Source: Krasilnikoviella flava
GTDB taxonomy: Bacteria; Actinomycetota; Actinomycetes; Actinomycetales; Cellulomonadaceae
Length of the DNA: 64,000 bases
Assembly: GCF_900167525.1 (NCBI RefSeq)
Contig: NZ_FUZQ01000003.1
Coordinates: forward strand, 186,001 to 250,000
Direction of reading: 5' to 3'
In this document: piece after piece, positions 24,254-33,178 of the stretch
Layout: every line of letters begins with the position of its first letter
Numbering within the stretch: position 1 is the first letter of the stretch
Notes under the pieces: generated by a model
What the model saw: the letters and a program-made list of their open reading frames with translations, nothing else
Told to the model about the DNA's origin: nothing
The model's database searches: none
Position numbers and translations under genes: made by a program

Positions 24254-25195
24254 GTGCGGGCGCGACACTGCGCCGTCGGGCTCGTCGCCGTGGCGGCGCT
24301 CGCGCTCGCGGGCTGCACGTCCCCCGGCGACGACGCTCAGCCCCTGCCGAGCGGCGTCGCGCAGGGCCTGACGGCGGAGCTGCGCCAGGACCGCACGCAG
24401 TACGCCGACCGCCGCGCCGTGCTGCGAGTGGTCAACGGCTCCGACAGCACGGTGACCCTGCTCGGCGGCAGCCTCGACGCCCCGGGGTTCGGGCCGAGCA
24501 GCCCCGACGGCGCACCGCGCGCCCGCGAGCTCGCGCCGGGCGCGGGCCGTGACGTCCGGCTGCGGCTCGGGGAGGTCGACTGCGACGCGACCGCCCCGGA
24601 CCCGTTGACCGGCGCGGCGGCGCAGCAGACGCCGGTCGCGACGGCGACGGTGCGGGTGGCGGCGGGAGACGTCTCGGGCGCGGCGTCCGCCGCCGAGGGC
24701 GCGACGTCCGGGACCGCTGTCGACGTCGAGGTCATCGACCCGTTGGCCCGCCTCGCCGCCGTGCACGCGGAGGCCTGCGCCGAGCGCCTGGTCGCCTCCG
24801 GCGTCACGCTGCGCGTCGCCGACGTCGAGGCCGCCCGGGTCCGCACCTCCGGCGGCGTCGAGCCCGGCGGGCGGGTGACGCTCGGCGTCGAGCCCGTGCC
24901 CGGCGGACCCGACGTGCACCTGGTGGAGATCTCCGGCACCACGCTGCTCTCCCCCGCACGCGGCGTCGCCTGGACGGGCGACGACCTGGCCGGGCAGGAC
25001 GACGGGCGGGTCGTGCTCGACCTCGTGCCCGCGCGCTGCGACCCGCACGTGGTCGCGGAGGACAAGCGCGGCACGTTCCTGCCCCTGCACACCGAGGTCG
25101 ACGGCGCGCCGCAGCCGGTGATCCACGTGCCGATGTCTGACGAGCAGCGCGCGGTGATCTACCAGATCGTCCACGACGCCTGCGGGTGGGACTGA
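24254..25195 (+). CDS. Putative lipoprotein, unknown function
   Basis: A 313-residue exported lipoprotein: short basic start, hydrophobic core and lipobox LALAGC with Cys21. The mature part is beta-rich with two segments that each contain an acidic-Cys element (EVDCDAT and EACAERL, later PARCDPH and HDACGWD), suggesting two disulfides. No family recognised. It begins one base after the Lrp stop and is probably co-transcribed with it, which is an odd partner for a cytosolic regulator. Confidence 0.8.
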   Translation: MRARHCAVGLVAVAALALAGCTSPGDDAQPLPSGVAQGLTAELRQDRTQYADRRAVLRVVNGSDSTVTLLGGSLDAPGFGPSSPDGAPRARELAPGAGRDVRLRLGEVDCDATAPDPLTGAAAQQTPVATATVRVAAGDVSGAASAAEGATSGTAVDVEVIDPLARLAAVHAEACAERLVASGVTLRVADVEAARVRTSGGVEPGGRVTLGVEPVPGGPDVHLVEISGTTLLSPARGVAWTGDDLAGQDDGRVVLDLVPARCDPHVVAEDKRGTFLPLHTEVDGAPQPVIHVPMSDEQRAVIYQIVHDACGWD

Positions 25196-25365
25196 CCGGC
25201 GACCCGCGTCGTCCGCATTGCCGAGCGGGTGAAATCCGCACGCACCCTCCCGTTATTGAGGCCGCATCAGTAGTCTCCCTCCAGACCCGTCGACGACGAC
25301 GGGCCGCGGCCCCGAGCCGCGCGGACGTCCGCGTCGACGACGACCCGGACCGGAGTGAGGCCCCG

Positions 25366-27417
25366 ATGAACTCGATCACCCCCGTGCCCCGTGGAACACG
25401 CGGCCCCGCCGTGTCCTCTGCCATCGCCGTCGCAGCCCTCGCCCTCGCGGCGCTCGTCGCGCTGGTGGTGCTCCTGCTGCTCGACGGCAAGGTCGCCGAC
25501 GGCACCACGCGCCTCGACGCCGGCGCCGCCCAGGTGGACGACGGCGCAGCCCGCCTGTCCGACGGCAGCACGCAGCTCGCCGACGGGGCCGGCGAGCTGT
25601 CCGACGGCGCCGGCACCCTCGTCGACGGCACCGTCCGCCTCGTCGACGGCACCGACGACCTCACGGCCGGCACCGCACGCCTCTTCGACGGTACGAGCGA
25701 GCTGCGCGAAGGCCTCGAGACCAAGCTGCAGCCCGGCACCGTCGAGGCGTTCGCCGGGATCCAGACGCTGCACCACGGCACCGTGCTGCTGCACGACGGT
25801 GGAGCCAAGCTCAGCGACGGCGCCTCCGAAGTCGCCGCCGGCAGCGTCAGGGCGTCGGACGGCGCCTCCGAGCTCTCCGGCAAGCTCCCCCAGCTCGTCG
25901 ACGGCGCCGCCCAGGTCGCTGCCGGAAACGCCAAGGCGTCGGACGGGGCGAACGCACTTGCGGGCGGGTCCGAGCTGCTCGCCGAGGGAAGTACGAGACT
26001 TGCCACCGGCTCGGGCGCGGTCGCCTCGGGCGCATCCGACCTCTCGTCCGGTGTCGGTCAGCTGTCCGCGGGGATCGACAAGCTCGTCACGTCGGGGGGC
26101 GAGCTCGGGGCGGGGGCCACGAACGTGGCGGCCGGCGCGACCACGGTGGCGGACGGTACGACCTCACTCGTCGGGGCCACCGGCACGCTGAAGGGCGGGG
26201 CGCGGCAGACCGCCGACGGCGCCTCGACAGCGGCGGCAGGCGCCGAGCGTCTGACCACGGGAGTCGCCCAGGCCGCGGGCGCCAGCCGTTCGCTCGCCGC
26301 CGGGCTGGAGTCCGTCGACGCGGGTGCCGGCCAGGTCGCGCGCGGCAGCTCGGACCTGGCGAACGCGCTCGCCGACCTCGCCGCCTCGACCGAGGACCCT
26401 GAGCTCGCCGCGACGCTGAAGGGCCTGACGGCGAGGGCCGAGGGCCTGTCGGCGGGTGCCACCCAGGTCGCGGGCGGTGTCGGTGCCGCGCGCGACGGTG
26501 CCGCGCAGCTCGCCGGCGGGTTCGACGGGGAGAAGGGCCTCGTCGCCGGCTCGAAGGCCCTGCAGTCGGGCACGGTGGCCGTGGCGAACGGCGCGGAGTC
26601 GGTCGCGTCCGGAGCCGGGAAGCTCGCCGACGCCACCGCTCGCCTCGACGGGGGCGCACAGCAGGTCGACGCGGGGGCTGCGCAGGTCCGGGACGGGATC
26701 GGCGCGCTCCTCACCGGCGGTTCGAAGCTCCAGGCGGGCGCGGCCTCGGCCCGCGACGGAGCGAAGTCGCTCGCCCATGGATCGTCCGAGCTGGACGCAG
26801 GCGTGACCACGCTGGCAGGGAAGACCACCGAGCTGAGCGATGGCGCGGCCGAGCTCGCCGGCAAGCTCCCCGCACTCGCCGACGGAGCCGAGGAGGTCGC
26901 CGCCGGTACCGTCCGCGCCAACGACGGCGCCGCCGAGCTGGCCGGCAAGCTCCCCGCGCTCGTCGACGGATCGGGTCAGGTGTCCGCGGGGGCGGCGCAG
27001 CTGACGAGCAAGCTCGGCGAGGCGCAGACCGGCGCGGGTGACCTCGAGGCGGGCCTGGGCAAGCTGGCCGACGGCGCGGACGACGCGACGGTCGGCATCC
27101 GCAAGATCGACACCGGCGCCCAGGACCTCGACAAGGGCGCCGGACGGCTGGCCGACGGTTCGGCCGAGCTCGCGGACGGGGCCGGGCGCCTGGCGACCGG
27201 CGCGACGCAGCTCTCCGATGGCAGCACGGACCTCGCGGACGGGGCGGCCACGCTCGCGGCGGGCACCACGGAGCTCGCGGACGGGACGGGCACCATGAGG
27301 TCCGAGGTGACGAACAGCCCCGCCGGGGGCGCGGCGCTCGGCGGCGGCGTCCTGCTGGCCCTCGGGCTGCTGGCGGCGGTGGCGGCGGTCGCGCTCCACG
27401 TCCGGCGTCGCGTCTGA
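25366..27417 (+). CDS. Envelope protein of xxxLxxG heptad repeats between two membrane segments
   Basis: A 683-residue protein with one N-terminal membrane helix (about 18-42), about 590 residues made almost wholly of Leu/Val-x-x-Gly heptads (DGAAQLADGA, AGELSDGAGTL and so on), and one C-terminal membrane helix (about 656-676) ending in RRRV. The repeats match the X-X-X-Leu-X-X-Gly heptad found in YhgE/Pip-type and MmpL-associated proteins, but the ABC2-like membrane domain of YhgE/Pip is missing. Internal copies are visible: AELAGKLPAL(A/V)DG twice near 26850-26970 and SELSGKLPQLVDGA near 25869. Both ends anchored in the membrane would leave a long surface-exposed coiled rod. ATG at 25366 sits just before the first helix. 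Confidence 0.82.
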   Translation: MNSITPVPRGTRGPAVSSAIAVAALALAALVALVVLLLLDGKVADGTTRLDAGAAQVDDGAARLSDGSTQLADGAGELSDGAGTLVDGTVRLVDGTDDLTAGTARLFDGTSELREGLETKLQPGTVEAFAGIQTLHHGTVLLHDGGAKLSDGASEVAAGSVRASDGASELSGKLPQLVDGAAQVAAGNAKASDGANALAGGSELLAEGSTRLATGSGAVASGASDLSSGVGQLSAGIDKLVTSGGELGAGATNVAAGATTVADGTTSLVGATGTLKGGARQTADGASTAAAGAERLTTGVAQAAGASRSLAAGLESVDAGAGQVARGSSDLANALADLAASTEDPELAATLKGLTARAEGLSAGATQVAGGVGAARDGAAQLAGGFDGEKGLVAGSKALQSGTVAVANGAESVASGAGKLADATARLDGGAQQVDAGAAQVRDGIGALLTGGSKLQAGAASARDGAKSLAHGSSELDAGVTTLAGKTTELSDGAAELAGKLPALADGAEEVAAGTVRANDGAAELAGKLPALVDGSGQVSAGAAQLTSKLGEAQTGAGDLEAGLGKLADGADDATVGIRKIDTGAQDLDKGAGRLADGSAELADGAGRLATGATQLSDGSTDLADGAATLAAGTTELADGTGTMRSEVTNSPAGGAALGGGVLLALGLLAAVAAVALHVRRRV

Positions 27418-27435
27418 CGCCGGGACGGAAGCCGG

Positions 27436-27477
27436 ACGGCCCGGTCCGACGCTCAGGGGAGCGTCGGGCCGGGCCGT
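27436..27477. terminator. 19-bp stem-loop between convergent genes
   Basis: ACGGCCCGGTCCGACGCTC (27436-27454) pairs with GAGCGTCGGGCCGGGCCGT (27459-27477), one mismatch (a G-T wobble in RNA) and a four-base loop. It lies between the heptad-repeat gene and the convergent 5'-nucleotidase gene and can terminate both. Confidence 0.8.
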
Positions 27478-27498
27478 CGGTGTCTCGGGGGGTGCGGG

Positions 27499-29826
27499 TC
27501 ACCGCCCGCCGAAGATGACCTCCCACAGGCTCTTCACCCGGATGGTGGTGGTGGTCGTGGCGGCCTCGGTGGCGTCGTCGCCGGAGTAGCGCAGCTCCAC
27601 CTCGACGGTGCCGGGCTGGAACGGGCCCGCCCACAGGCGGGCGTCGCCCTTCTTGTTCAGCGCGTCGACGTCGACCTTCTTGCCCTTGATCGTCGCGGTG
27701 ACCTTGCCCGTCGGCGTGCCGTCCGGCGTCTCGACCGACACGTCGATGCGGGCCGGCTGGAGCCACGCGACCGCCGTCTCCGGCGCGTCGACCGTCAGGG
27801 TCGGGGTGGCCTTGGCGGGCTCGGTGACCTCGATCGGCACGGTGACCTCGGTGCCGGTCGCGGCCCCGGTGAGCGTGAGCGTCGCGGCGCCCGCGGGGGT
27901 GTCGGCCGGGAGTTCGACGGAGACCGCGGCCGTGCCGATCGTGTCGTCGGGCGTGGTGCCCGCGGCCGTCGTCACGGCGGCGGCGCCGAGCACGGTGTCG
28001 CCGAGCGACACGGTGAGCTCCGGGTCGGTGACGTCGCCGGGGGCGGACATCGACCACGACGAGACGTCGAACGCGACGGTCGTGCCGGGCTCGTACGCCT
28101 CGGGGGCGTCAGCCGGGAAGGAGACGCCGACGGCCTGCTGGCTCGGGTCGACGGCGAGCGGCTCGTCGGCGGCGAAGGTCGCCATGTAGTCGACGAACGC
28201 CGCGAGGTCGGCCTTCCCGGTGTCGCGGGCGTTCGCGCCGTCCGCGAAGGCGCGGAAGTTGTCGCCGCCCGACGCGAGGAACGAGTTCACCGTGACGGAG
28301 TACGACGCGGCCGGGTCGATCGCCTCGCCGTCCAGCCAGATGCCGGTGATGCGGTCACCCTCCTCACGGTTCGCGTCGAACGTGGACGTGAACCCGTCGG
28401 AGACGCCGAGGCGCAGGAACGGCCGCGAGGGGACGTTGCCGTCGGCGTCGCGCTGCCACTGCTGCTCGAGGACCGCCTTGATCTGCTCGCCCGTGAGGTC
28501 TATGTTGACGAGCGTGTTGGCGAACGGCTGCACCGCGGCCGCCTGCTTGTACGTGAGCGTGCGCGGGAAGGCGTCCGTGCCGGAGCCCACCATGTCGGCC
28601 CGCAGCCCGCCGGGGTTCATGAACGCGATCTGCGCCTCGCCCGACTCGGGAGCCTCGGTGGCCCACCGCTGCACCTCGGCCACGAGGTTGCCGAGCGTGG
28701 ACTCGCCGCCGCGGTTCTCCGCGCCGGACGACAGCTTGGCGCGGTTGAACGCCCCGCCGATCTCGCCCAGCGGCTCCGCGCCGAGCACGTCAGCCTCCTT
28801 GACGGCGTCCGCCACGATCGTCGTGACGTCCGGGTCGGCCGGGTACGCGCCCGCCAGCGGCAGGATCCCCGTCTCGACGCCGGCCACCTCGCCCGTCGCG
28901 GCGTCGACCGAGTAGACCAGCTGGTTGAGGTTGTAGCCGTACTGCCCGGCCGACACGACCGGGCGCTCCGTCACGGCTTCGCCGGCCCACTCGTCCACCG
29001 GGAACGTGCAGTCGTACGCGAGGTGCGTGTGCCCGGAGACGATGGCGTCCACCTCGGGGCTGACGTCGTTCACGATGCTCGCGAACGCGTTGTCCGCCGT
29101 CGGCATCGCCGCGCAGTCCGTGGACTCCGCGCCCTCGTGCACCAGCAGGACGACGACGTCGGCACCCTCGGCCTTGAGCGCGTCGGCCTCCTCGTTCGTC
29201 GTGTCGACGATGCTCTGCACCTCGAGGTCGGCGATGCCCGCCGGGCTGACGAGGGCGGGCAGCTCCTCGGTCACCGCGCCGACGAAGCCGACCTGCACGT
29301 CGCCGAAGTCCTTGATCCAGGTGGCGGGGACGGCGTCGTCGCCCGTCGCCCTGACCTTGAGGTTGGCGGCCACGTACTGCCACTGCGCGCCGCCGAACGG
29401 GTTGCTGTCGGCGTCGTAGGGCGCCATCACCCGGTTCAGCAGGTCGTCGTAGCCCTGGTCGAGCTCGTGGTTGCCCACGGCCGACACGTCGAGGCCCGCG
29501 GCGTTGAGGGCATCGATCGTGGGCTTGTCGTGCTGGATGAACGACTCGAACGTGGAGGCGCCGATGAGGTCGCCCGCGGCGGCGAACACCGTGTTCGGGT
29601 TCTCGGTGCGCAGCTGCTGCACCGCGCCGGCCAGCACCGCGGCGCCGGCCTCCGTGCCGTTCGCCTGGATGCGGCCGTGGAAGTCGTTGGTGGCGAGGAT
29701 CTGGACGTCGACGATCGGGTCCGCCTGGGCGGAGACGGCGCCGGCCGTGGTGACCCCCGCGAGCGCGAGGGTCAGGCACGTGGCGCCGGCGGTCCGCCGG
29801 CGGAAGGAGGGCCGAGCTGAGGACAT
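27499..29826 (-). CDS. Secreted bifunctional metallophosphoesterase/5'-nucleotidase
   Basis: A 775-residue exported enzyme that hydrolyses nucleotides (UshA/YfkN-type). Signal peptide about 1-35. The metallophosphoesterase domain has the di-metal motifs ATNDFHGR (Asp48, His50), AAGDLIGAS (Asp86), GNHELDQG (Asn119-His120), LLVHEGAE and VSGHTHLAYD. The 5'-nucleotidase C-terminal domain (about 355-550) contains FMNPGGLRADM and FLASGGDNFRAF. Two Ig-like/bacterial adhesion-type domains follow (about 570-775); no LPXTG or membrane anchor is visible at the end (SLWEVIFGGR). Likely scavenges phosphate or nucleosides outside the cell. Confidence 0.94.
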   Translation of the reverse strand: MSSARPSFRRRTAGATCLTLALAGVTTAGAVSAQADPIVDVQILATNDFHGRIQANGTEAGAAVLAGAVQQLRTENPNTVFAAAGDLIGASTFESFIQHDKPTIDALNAAGLDVSAVGNHELDQGYDDLLNRVMAPYDADSNPFGGAQWQYVAANLKVRATGDDAVPATWIKDFGDVQVGFVGAVTEELPALVSPAGIADLEVQSIVDTTNEEADALKAEGADVVVLLVHEGAESTDCAAMPTADNAFASIVNDVSPEVDAIVSGHTHLAYDCTFPVDEWAGEAVTERPVVSAGQYGYNLNQLVYSVDAATGEVAGVETGILPLAGAYPADPDVTTIVADAVKEADVLGAEPLGEIGGAFNRAKLSSGAENRGGESTLGNLVAEVQRWATEAPESGEAQIAFMNPGGLRADMVGSGTDAFPRTLTYKQAAAVQPFANTLVNIDLTGEQIKAVLEQQWQRDADGNVPSRPFLRLGVSDGFTSTFDANREEGDRITGIWLDGEAIDPAASYSVTVNSFLASGGDNFRAFADGANARDTGKADLAAFVDYMATFAADEPLAVDPSQQAVGVSFPADAPEAYEPGTTVAFDVSSWSMSAPGDVTDPELTVSLGDTVLGAAAVTTAAGTTPDDTIGTAAVSVELPADTPAGAATLTLTGAATGTEVTVPIEVTEPAKATPTLTVDAPETAVAWLQPARIDVSVETPDGTPTGKVTATIKGKKVDVDALNKKGDARLWAGPFQPGTVEVELRYSGDDATEAATTTTTIRVKSLWEVIFGGR

Positions 29827-29934
29827 GGGACGCTCCCGGTGACAAGGACTGTGGTGGGCGTCACCGTAGCGGGACCGTGCGACAGCGGCATGACGGCCGT
29901 GAGAAGGCCGGGAGAACGGGAGGCCGCCCGCCGC

Positions 29935-30321
29935 TCAGCCCGCGCCGACCGTCTCCGGCTCGGGGGCCGCCGCCGGGCGCGAGGCCGGGTCGCTCAGGTG
30001 GCCGGTGCGCCGCAGCCACCAGTCCGCCAGCAGCGTGGTCAGCGGCGGGACGGCGGCGGCCAGGGCGACCAGCGTGCGGAACCAACCCCAGCGCAGCTTC
30101 ACCGCCACGACCAGCGCGATCACCACGTAGGCCACGAACGCCGCGCCGTGCAGGCGGCCGAACAGCCAGACGCCGGCCTCCGTCGTCTCCGTGACGTACT
30201 TGAGGAACATCCCCACCAGGAGCCCCGCCCAGGTGAGCGCCTCGATCACGGCGACGACGGCGAACGCGCGGCCCATCGCGGACAGCGGCGGGCGGGCGGG
30301 CGACGGGGGCGTGGCAGGCAT
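29935..30321 (-). CDS. DUF3817 family integral membrane protein
   Basis: A 128-residue protein with three or four hydrophobic helices, of the small actinobacterial DUF3817 family (FAVVAVIEALTWAGLLVGMFLKY; RLHGAAFVAYVVIALVVAVKLRWGW). Start ATG at 30321 is followed by a short Pro-rich leader and then the first helix. Function unknown; members often sit near transporters or stress genes. It is 107 bases downstream of the hemerythrin gene on the same strand. Confidence 0.85.
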   Translation of the reverse strand: MPATPPSPARPPLSAMGRAFAVVAVIEALTWAGLLVGMFLKYVTETTEAGVWLFGRLHGAAFVAYVVIALVVAVKLRWGWFRTLVALAAAVPPLTTLLADWWLRRTGHLSDPASRPAAAPEPETVGAG

Positions 30322-30427
30322 GGCGGACCTCTCGTGGTGCGGGCGGTCGGGCCAGTCTGCCCGACGCCGGGCGTTCGGCGTCGCGAGGATGTGACAGCCC
30401 GTCGGCACCCTCGGCCCCGCACCCGCT

Positions 30428-30991
30428 CTAGGCGAGCGGGCCCAGGGCGACGCGTCGGTCGGTGCCGGCGAGCGCCGCCGCGAGCGCCGGCTCGTCGAGC
30501 GCGTCGACCAGCCGCTTCTCCTCGTACCGGAAGTGCGTCTCCATGACGGCGTCGATCCCGTCCAGGTGGCGGTCGAGCGCGGCTGCGTCGGCACCGGCGT
30601 CGACCGCGCGGGCCAGCCCGCCCAGCAGGTGGTCGAGCATCGTGTGGTCGCGCTGCAGCTCGGCGACGACGTCGGCGAGGTCGGGCCGCAGGTCGAGCAG
30701 GGCGGTGAAGACGCTGCCGTCCTCGCCGCGGTGGTGACCCTCGAGCGCCTGGCAGAAGCCGTGGCAGTACAGGCCGATCAGGCGGCGGGGGTCGGCGTCC
30801 GCCGGCGTCGAACCGTCGTCGGCTGCGACGGTGACGGCCTCGCGCGCGACCTCGAGCGCGTCGCGCAGGCGGGCGTGGACGGAGCGCAGCTCCTGGCCCC
30901 AGGCGACGAGGCGGTCGGTTCCGGCGGCGGACAGGGCCGGAGAAGAAGGGGCAGCGGAAGGGGCGGCGGAGTCTCGGGAAGGGTCGGTCAC
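30428..30991 (-). CDS. Hemerythrin-domain protein
   Basis: A 187-residue cytosolic protein with a four-helix hemerythrin HHE layout for a di-iron site: VHARLRDAL near residue 40, LEGHHRGEDGSVF near 85, RDHTMLDHLL near 115 and METHFRYEEKRLV near 150. The N-terminal 25 residues are Ala/Ser/Pro and disordered. Hemerythrin-like proteins bind O2 or take part in redox or iron sensing; no partner is evident. The 173-base space upstream holds the divergent promoter of the EEP gene. Confidence 0.88.
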   Translation of the reverse strand: MTDPSRDSAAPSAAPSSPALSAAGTDRLVAWGQELRSVHARLRDALEVAREAVTVAADDGSTPADADPRRLIGLYCHGFCQALEGHHRGEDGSVFTALLDLRPDLADVVAELQRDHTMLDHLLGGLARAVDAGADAAALDRHLDGIDAVMETHFRYEEKRLVDALDEPALAAALAGTDRRVALGPLA

Positions 30992-31164
30992 GATGCGCCG
31001 AGCATAGCCGGGCCGGCATCGCGAGAGGCCGCCGCGGACTGGTCGAGGCCCTGGTCACGGCCCCGTCGCCCGCCGTCCACCTGCCGTCCGCCGGGCGGTC
31101 ACGTGCGACCGATGGGATGGTCGGGCAACGGCCGACCACGGCCGACCACCCTCTGGAGGACGAC

Positions 31165-32127
31165 ATGGATCACCGCAGCTCCGCCGCCCCCGCCGGCATC
31201 ACCCGCCGCGGCGCCCTCACGGCCGCCGGTGCGCTCGGCGCCCTCGGCGTCGCGGGTGCCCTCGCCGCGCCGGGCGCCGCCGCCACGACCGCCGCACGCC
31301 CCGCCAGGGGCGCGCTGATCGGCCCGGCCAAGGGATCGACGCTGCACGCGATGAGCTTCAACATCCGGCTCGACCGCGAGGACGCGACCCAGCCCGGCGA
31401 GCCGGACCACTGGCCCGACCGCGCCCCGCTCGTCACCGCGTTCCTCGCCCTGGAGCAGCCCACGATCCTCGGCGTGCAGGAGGCGGAGTTCCAGCAGCTG
31501 GCCGCCGTCGAGGAGGGCCTCGGCAAGCACTACCGCACGGTGGGCTACGGCCGGTCGGGCGGCGCCGACGGCGAGTACTCGGCGATCTTCTACGACGCGC
31601 GCCGGCTCACGCTGCTGTGGTGGGACCAGTTCTGGCTGTCGGACACCCCGGACGTCATCGGCTCGGCCACGTGGGGCAACTCCGTGACCCGCATCGTCAC
31701 CTGGGCCCGGTTCCGGGACCAGCGCACGGGTACCGAGTTCGTGCACGTGAACTCACACTTCGACCACCAGTCGGAGAACGCCCGTGTGCGCAGCGCCGAG
31801 GTCGTGCGCGACCTGGCCGCCGGGTTCGGCCTGCCCGTCGTCTTCACCGCCGACTGCAACGCCCCCGCCGAGCGGTCCGCGCCCTACGACGTGCTCGTCA
31901 CCGACGGCGGCCTGCTCGACACGTGGGTGTCCGCCGACCGCCGCCTCACCCCCGACGTCGGCACGTTCCCGAACTACGGCGAGCCCGTGCCGGGCGCCGA
32001 CCGGATCGACTGGGTGCTCGCCACCGGCGGCACCGAGGTGCTCGCCGCGACCATCAACACGTGGACGAAGGACGGCCGCTGGCCGAGCGACCACACGCCC
32101 GTCCAGGCGCTGCTGCGCCTGACGTGA
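31165..32127 (+). CDS. Secreted endonuclease/exonuclease/phosphatase-family hydrolase (Tat-type signal)
   Basis: A 320-residue exported enzyme. The N-terminus ITRRGALTAAGALGALGVAG is Tat-like, with cleavage about residue 45. The EEP fold is clear: MSFNIRLD, GVQEAEFQ, HVNSHFDHQS, FTADCNAP, ADRIDWVL and SDHTPVQ, including the catalytic Asp/His pair. The substrate may be a phosphodiester of a lipid, sugar or nucleic acid. The ATG at 31165 follows CTGGAGG; an upstream start would place residues before the Tat motif. Upstream, CCGACCA occurs twice (31132, 31142) and inverted (TGGTCGG at 31118), a possible operator. Confidence 0.88.
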   Translation: MDHRSSAAPAGITRRGALTAAGALGALGVAGALAAPGAAATTAARPARGALIGPAKGSTLHAMSFNIRLDREDATQPGEPDHWPDRAPLVTAFLALEQPTILGVQEAEFQQLAAVEEGLGKHYRTVGYGRSGGADGEYSAIFYDARRLTLLWWDQFWLSDTPDVIGSATWGNSVTRIVTWARFRDQRTGTEFVHVNSHFDHQSENARVRSAEVVRDLAAGFGLPVVFTADCNAPAERSAPYDVLVTDGGLLDTWVSADRRLTPDVGTFPNYGEPVPGADRIDWVLATGGTEVLAATINTWTKDGRWPSDHTPVQALLRLT

Positions 32128-32134
32128 CGCCGTC

Positions 32135-32189
32135 GAGCGTCTCTGCTCGTCAGGAATCGACCGCCGATCGCTGACGGGCGGAGACGCTC
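32135..32189 (+). terminator. 19-bp stem-loop after the EEP gene
   Basis: GAGCGTCTCTGCTCGTCAG (32135-32153) pairs with CTGACGGGCGGAGACGCTC (32171-32189); the two differences from perfect pairing are G-U wobbles in RNA. It begins eight bases after the EEP stop and precedes the alpha/beta hydrolase gene at 32228. Confidence 0.65.
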
Positions 32190-32227
32190 CCCGATGATTC
32201 GGGCCCGCCCGCGCCGTCCACCCGTCC

Positions 32228-33160
32228 ATGACACGGAGCCCCGCGACGCCGAGCCCCCCGACCTCGGGTGTCGGCCCCGCCGACGGCGACGCCCTCGGCC
32301 CCGAGCGGTACGCCGAGGTCCCGGCGGGCTCGCCGTCCGGTGGCGTGCGCCTCTGCTACCAGGCGGTCGGCGACCCGGCCGCCCCGACGGTGCTGCTGAT
32401 CGGCGGCGTCGGGTCGTCGATGGACTGGTGGCCGGCCGACCTGTGCTCGGCGCTCGCCGAACGCGGCCGCCACGTGGTGCGCTACGACCACCGCGACACC
32501 GGTCGCTCCACCACCTGCCGGCCCGGCGCACCGGACTACACCGGCCGCGACGTCACCGAGGACGCGCTGCACGTGCTCGACTCCTTGGGTGTGGATCGCG
32601 CGCACCTCGTGGGCCTGTCGATGGGCGGCGCCATCGCGCAGGAGCTCGCCCTCGAGCACCCCGACCGGGTCGCGTCGGCCACCCTGGTCTCCACGACGCG
32701 CGCGTTCTCGGCGCCGGGCGACGCCGCCCTGCCGCCGTCCGCCCCCGAGCTGCACGGGCTCTGGGACGGCCCCTCCCCCGACCCCGGGGACACCGCCGCG
32801 CTGGTGGAGGCCGCCGTCGCCGAGGACCGTGCGCTCACCGGCCGGGGCGTGTTCGACGAGGCGCGCACCCGCGCGATCGCGACCCGCGCCGTCGAGCGGT
32901 CGATCGACCCGACGGCCGGCACGAACCACTTCGCCGCGGACCCGGGCGCCCCGTTCGTGGGCACGCTCGCGGACCTCACCGTGCCGACGCTCGTCGTGCA
33001 CGGCACGGAGGACCCGCTGTTCCCGGGCCACGGGGCGGCGCTGGCGGCGGCGATCCCCGGCGCGCGGCTGCTGCTGCTCGAGCACATGGGTCACCAGGCG
33101 CCGCCGCCGTCGTCGTGGGACGTGCTGCTGCCGGAGCTCGTGGAGCACACGCGCAGGTAG
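32228..33160 (+). CDS. Alpha/beta-fold hydrolase
   Basis: A 310-residue soluble hydrolase. The nucleophile elbow GLSMGG places Ser131; the oxyanion region is LIGGVGSSMDWW, the acid is in VVHGTEDPLFP and the catalytic His in LLEHMGHQAPP. The strand order and the YDHRDTGRS motif are typical of the aclacinomycin-methylesterase/RdmC-like and related esterase branch. The substrate cannot be told. A 19-base gap separates it from the MBL gene downstream, so they may be co-transcribed. Confidence 0.9.
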   Translation: MTRSPATPSPPTSGVGPADGDALGPERYAEVPAGSPSGGVRLCYQAVGDPAAPTVLLIGGVGSSMDWWPADLCSALAERGRHVVRYDHRDTGRSTTCRPGAPDYTGRDVTEDALHVLDSLGVDRAHLVGLSMGGAIAQELALEHPDRVASATLVSTTRAFSAPGDAALPPSAPELHGLWDGPSPDPGDTAALVEAAVAEDRALTGRGVFDEARTRAIATRAVERSIDPTAGTNHFAADPGAPFVGTLADLTVPTLVVHGTEDPLFPGHGAALAAAIPGARLLLLEHMGHQAPPPSSWDVLLPELVEHTRR

Positions 33161-33178
33161 CGGGGCGAGGATGGCGTC

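Noticed and set aside
25366-27417. Tandem DNA repeats suggestive of a CRISPR array
   Set aside because: The periodicity is in the protein heptads, units are not identical at DNA level and no cas genes are present.
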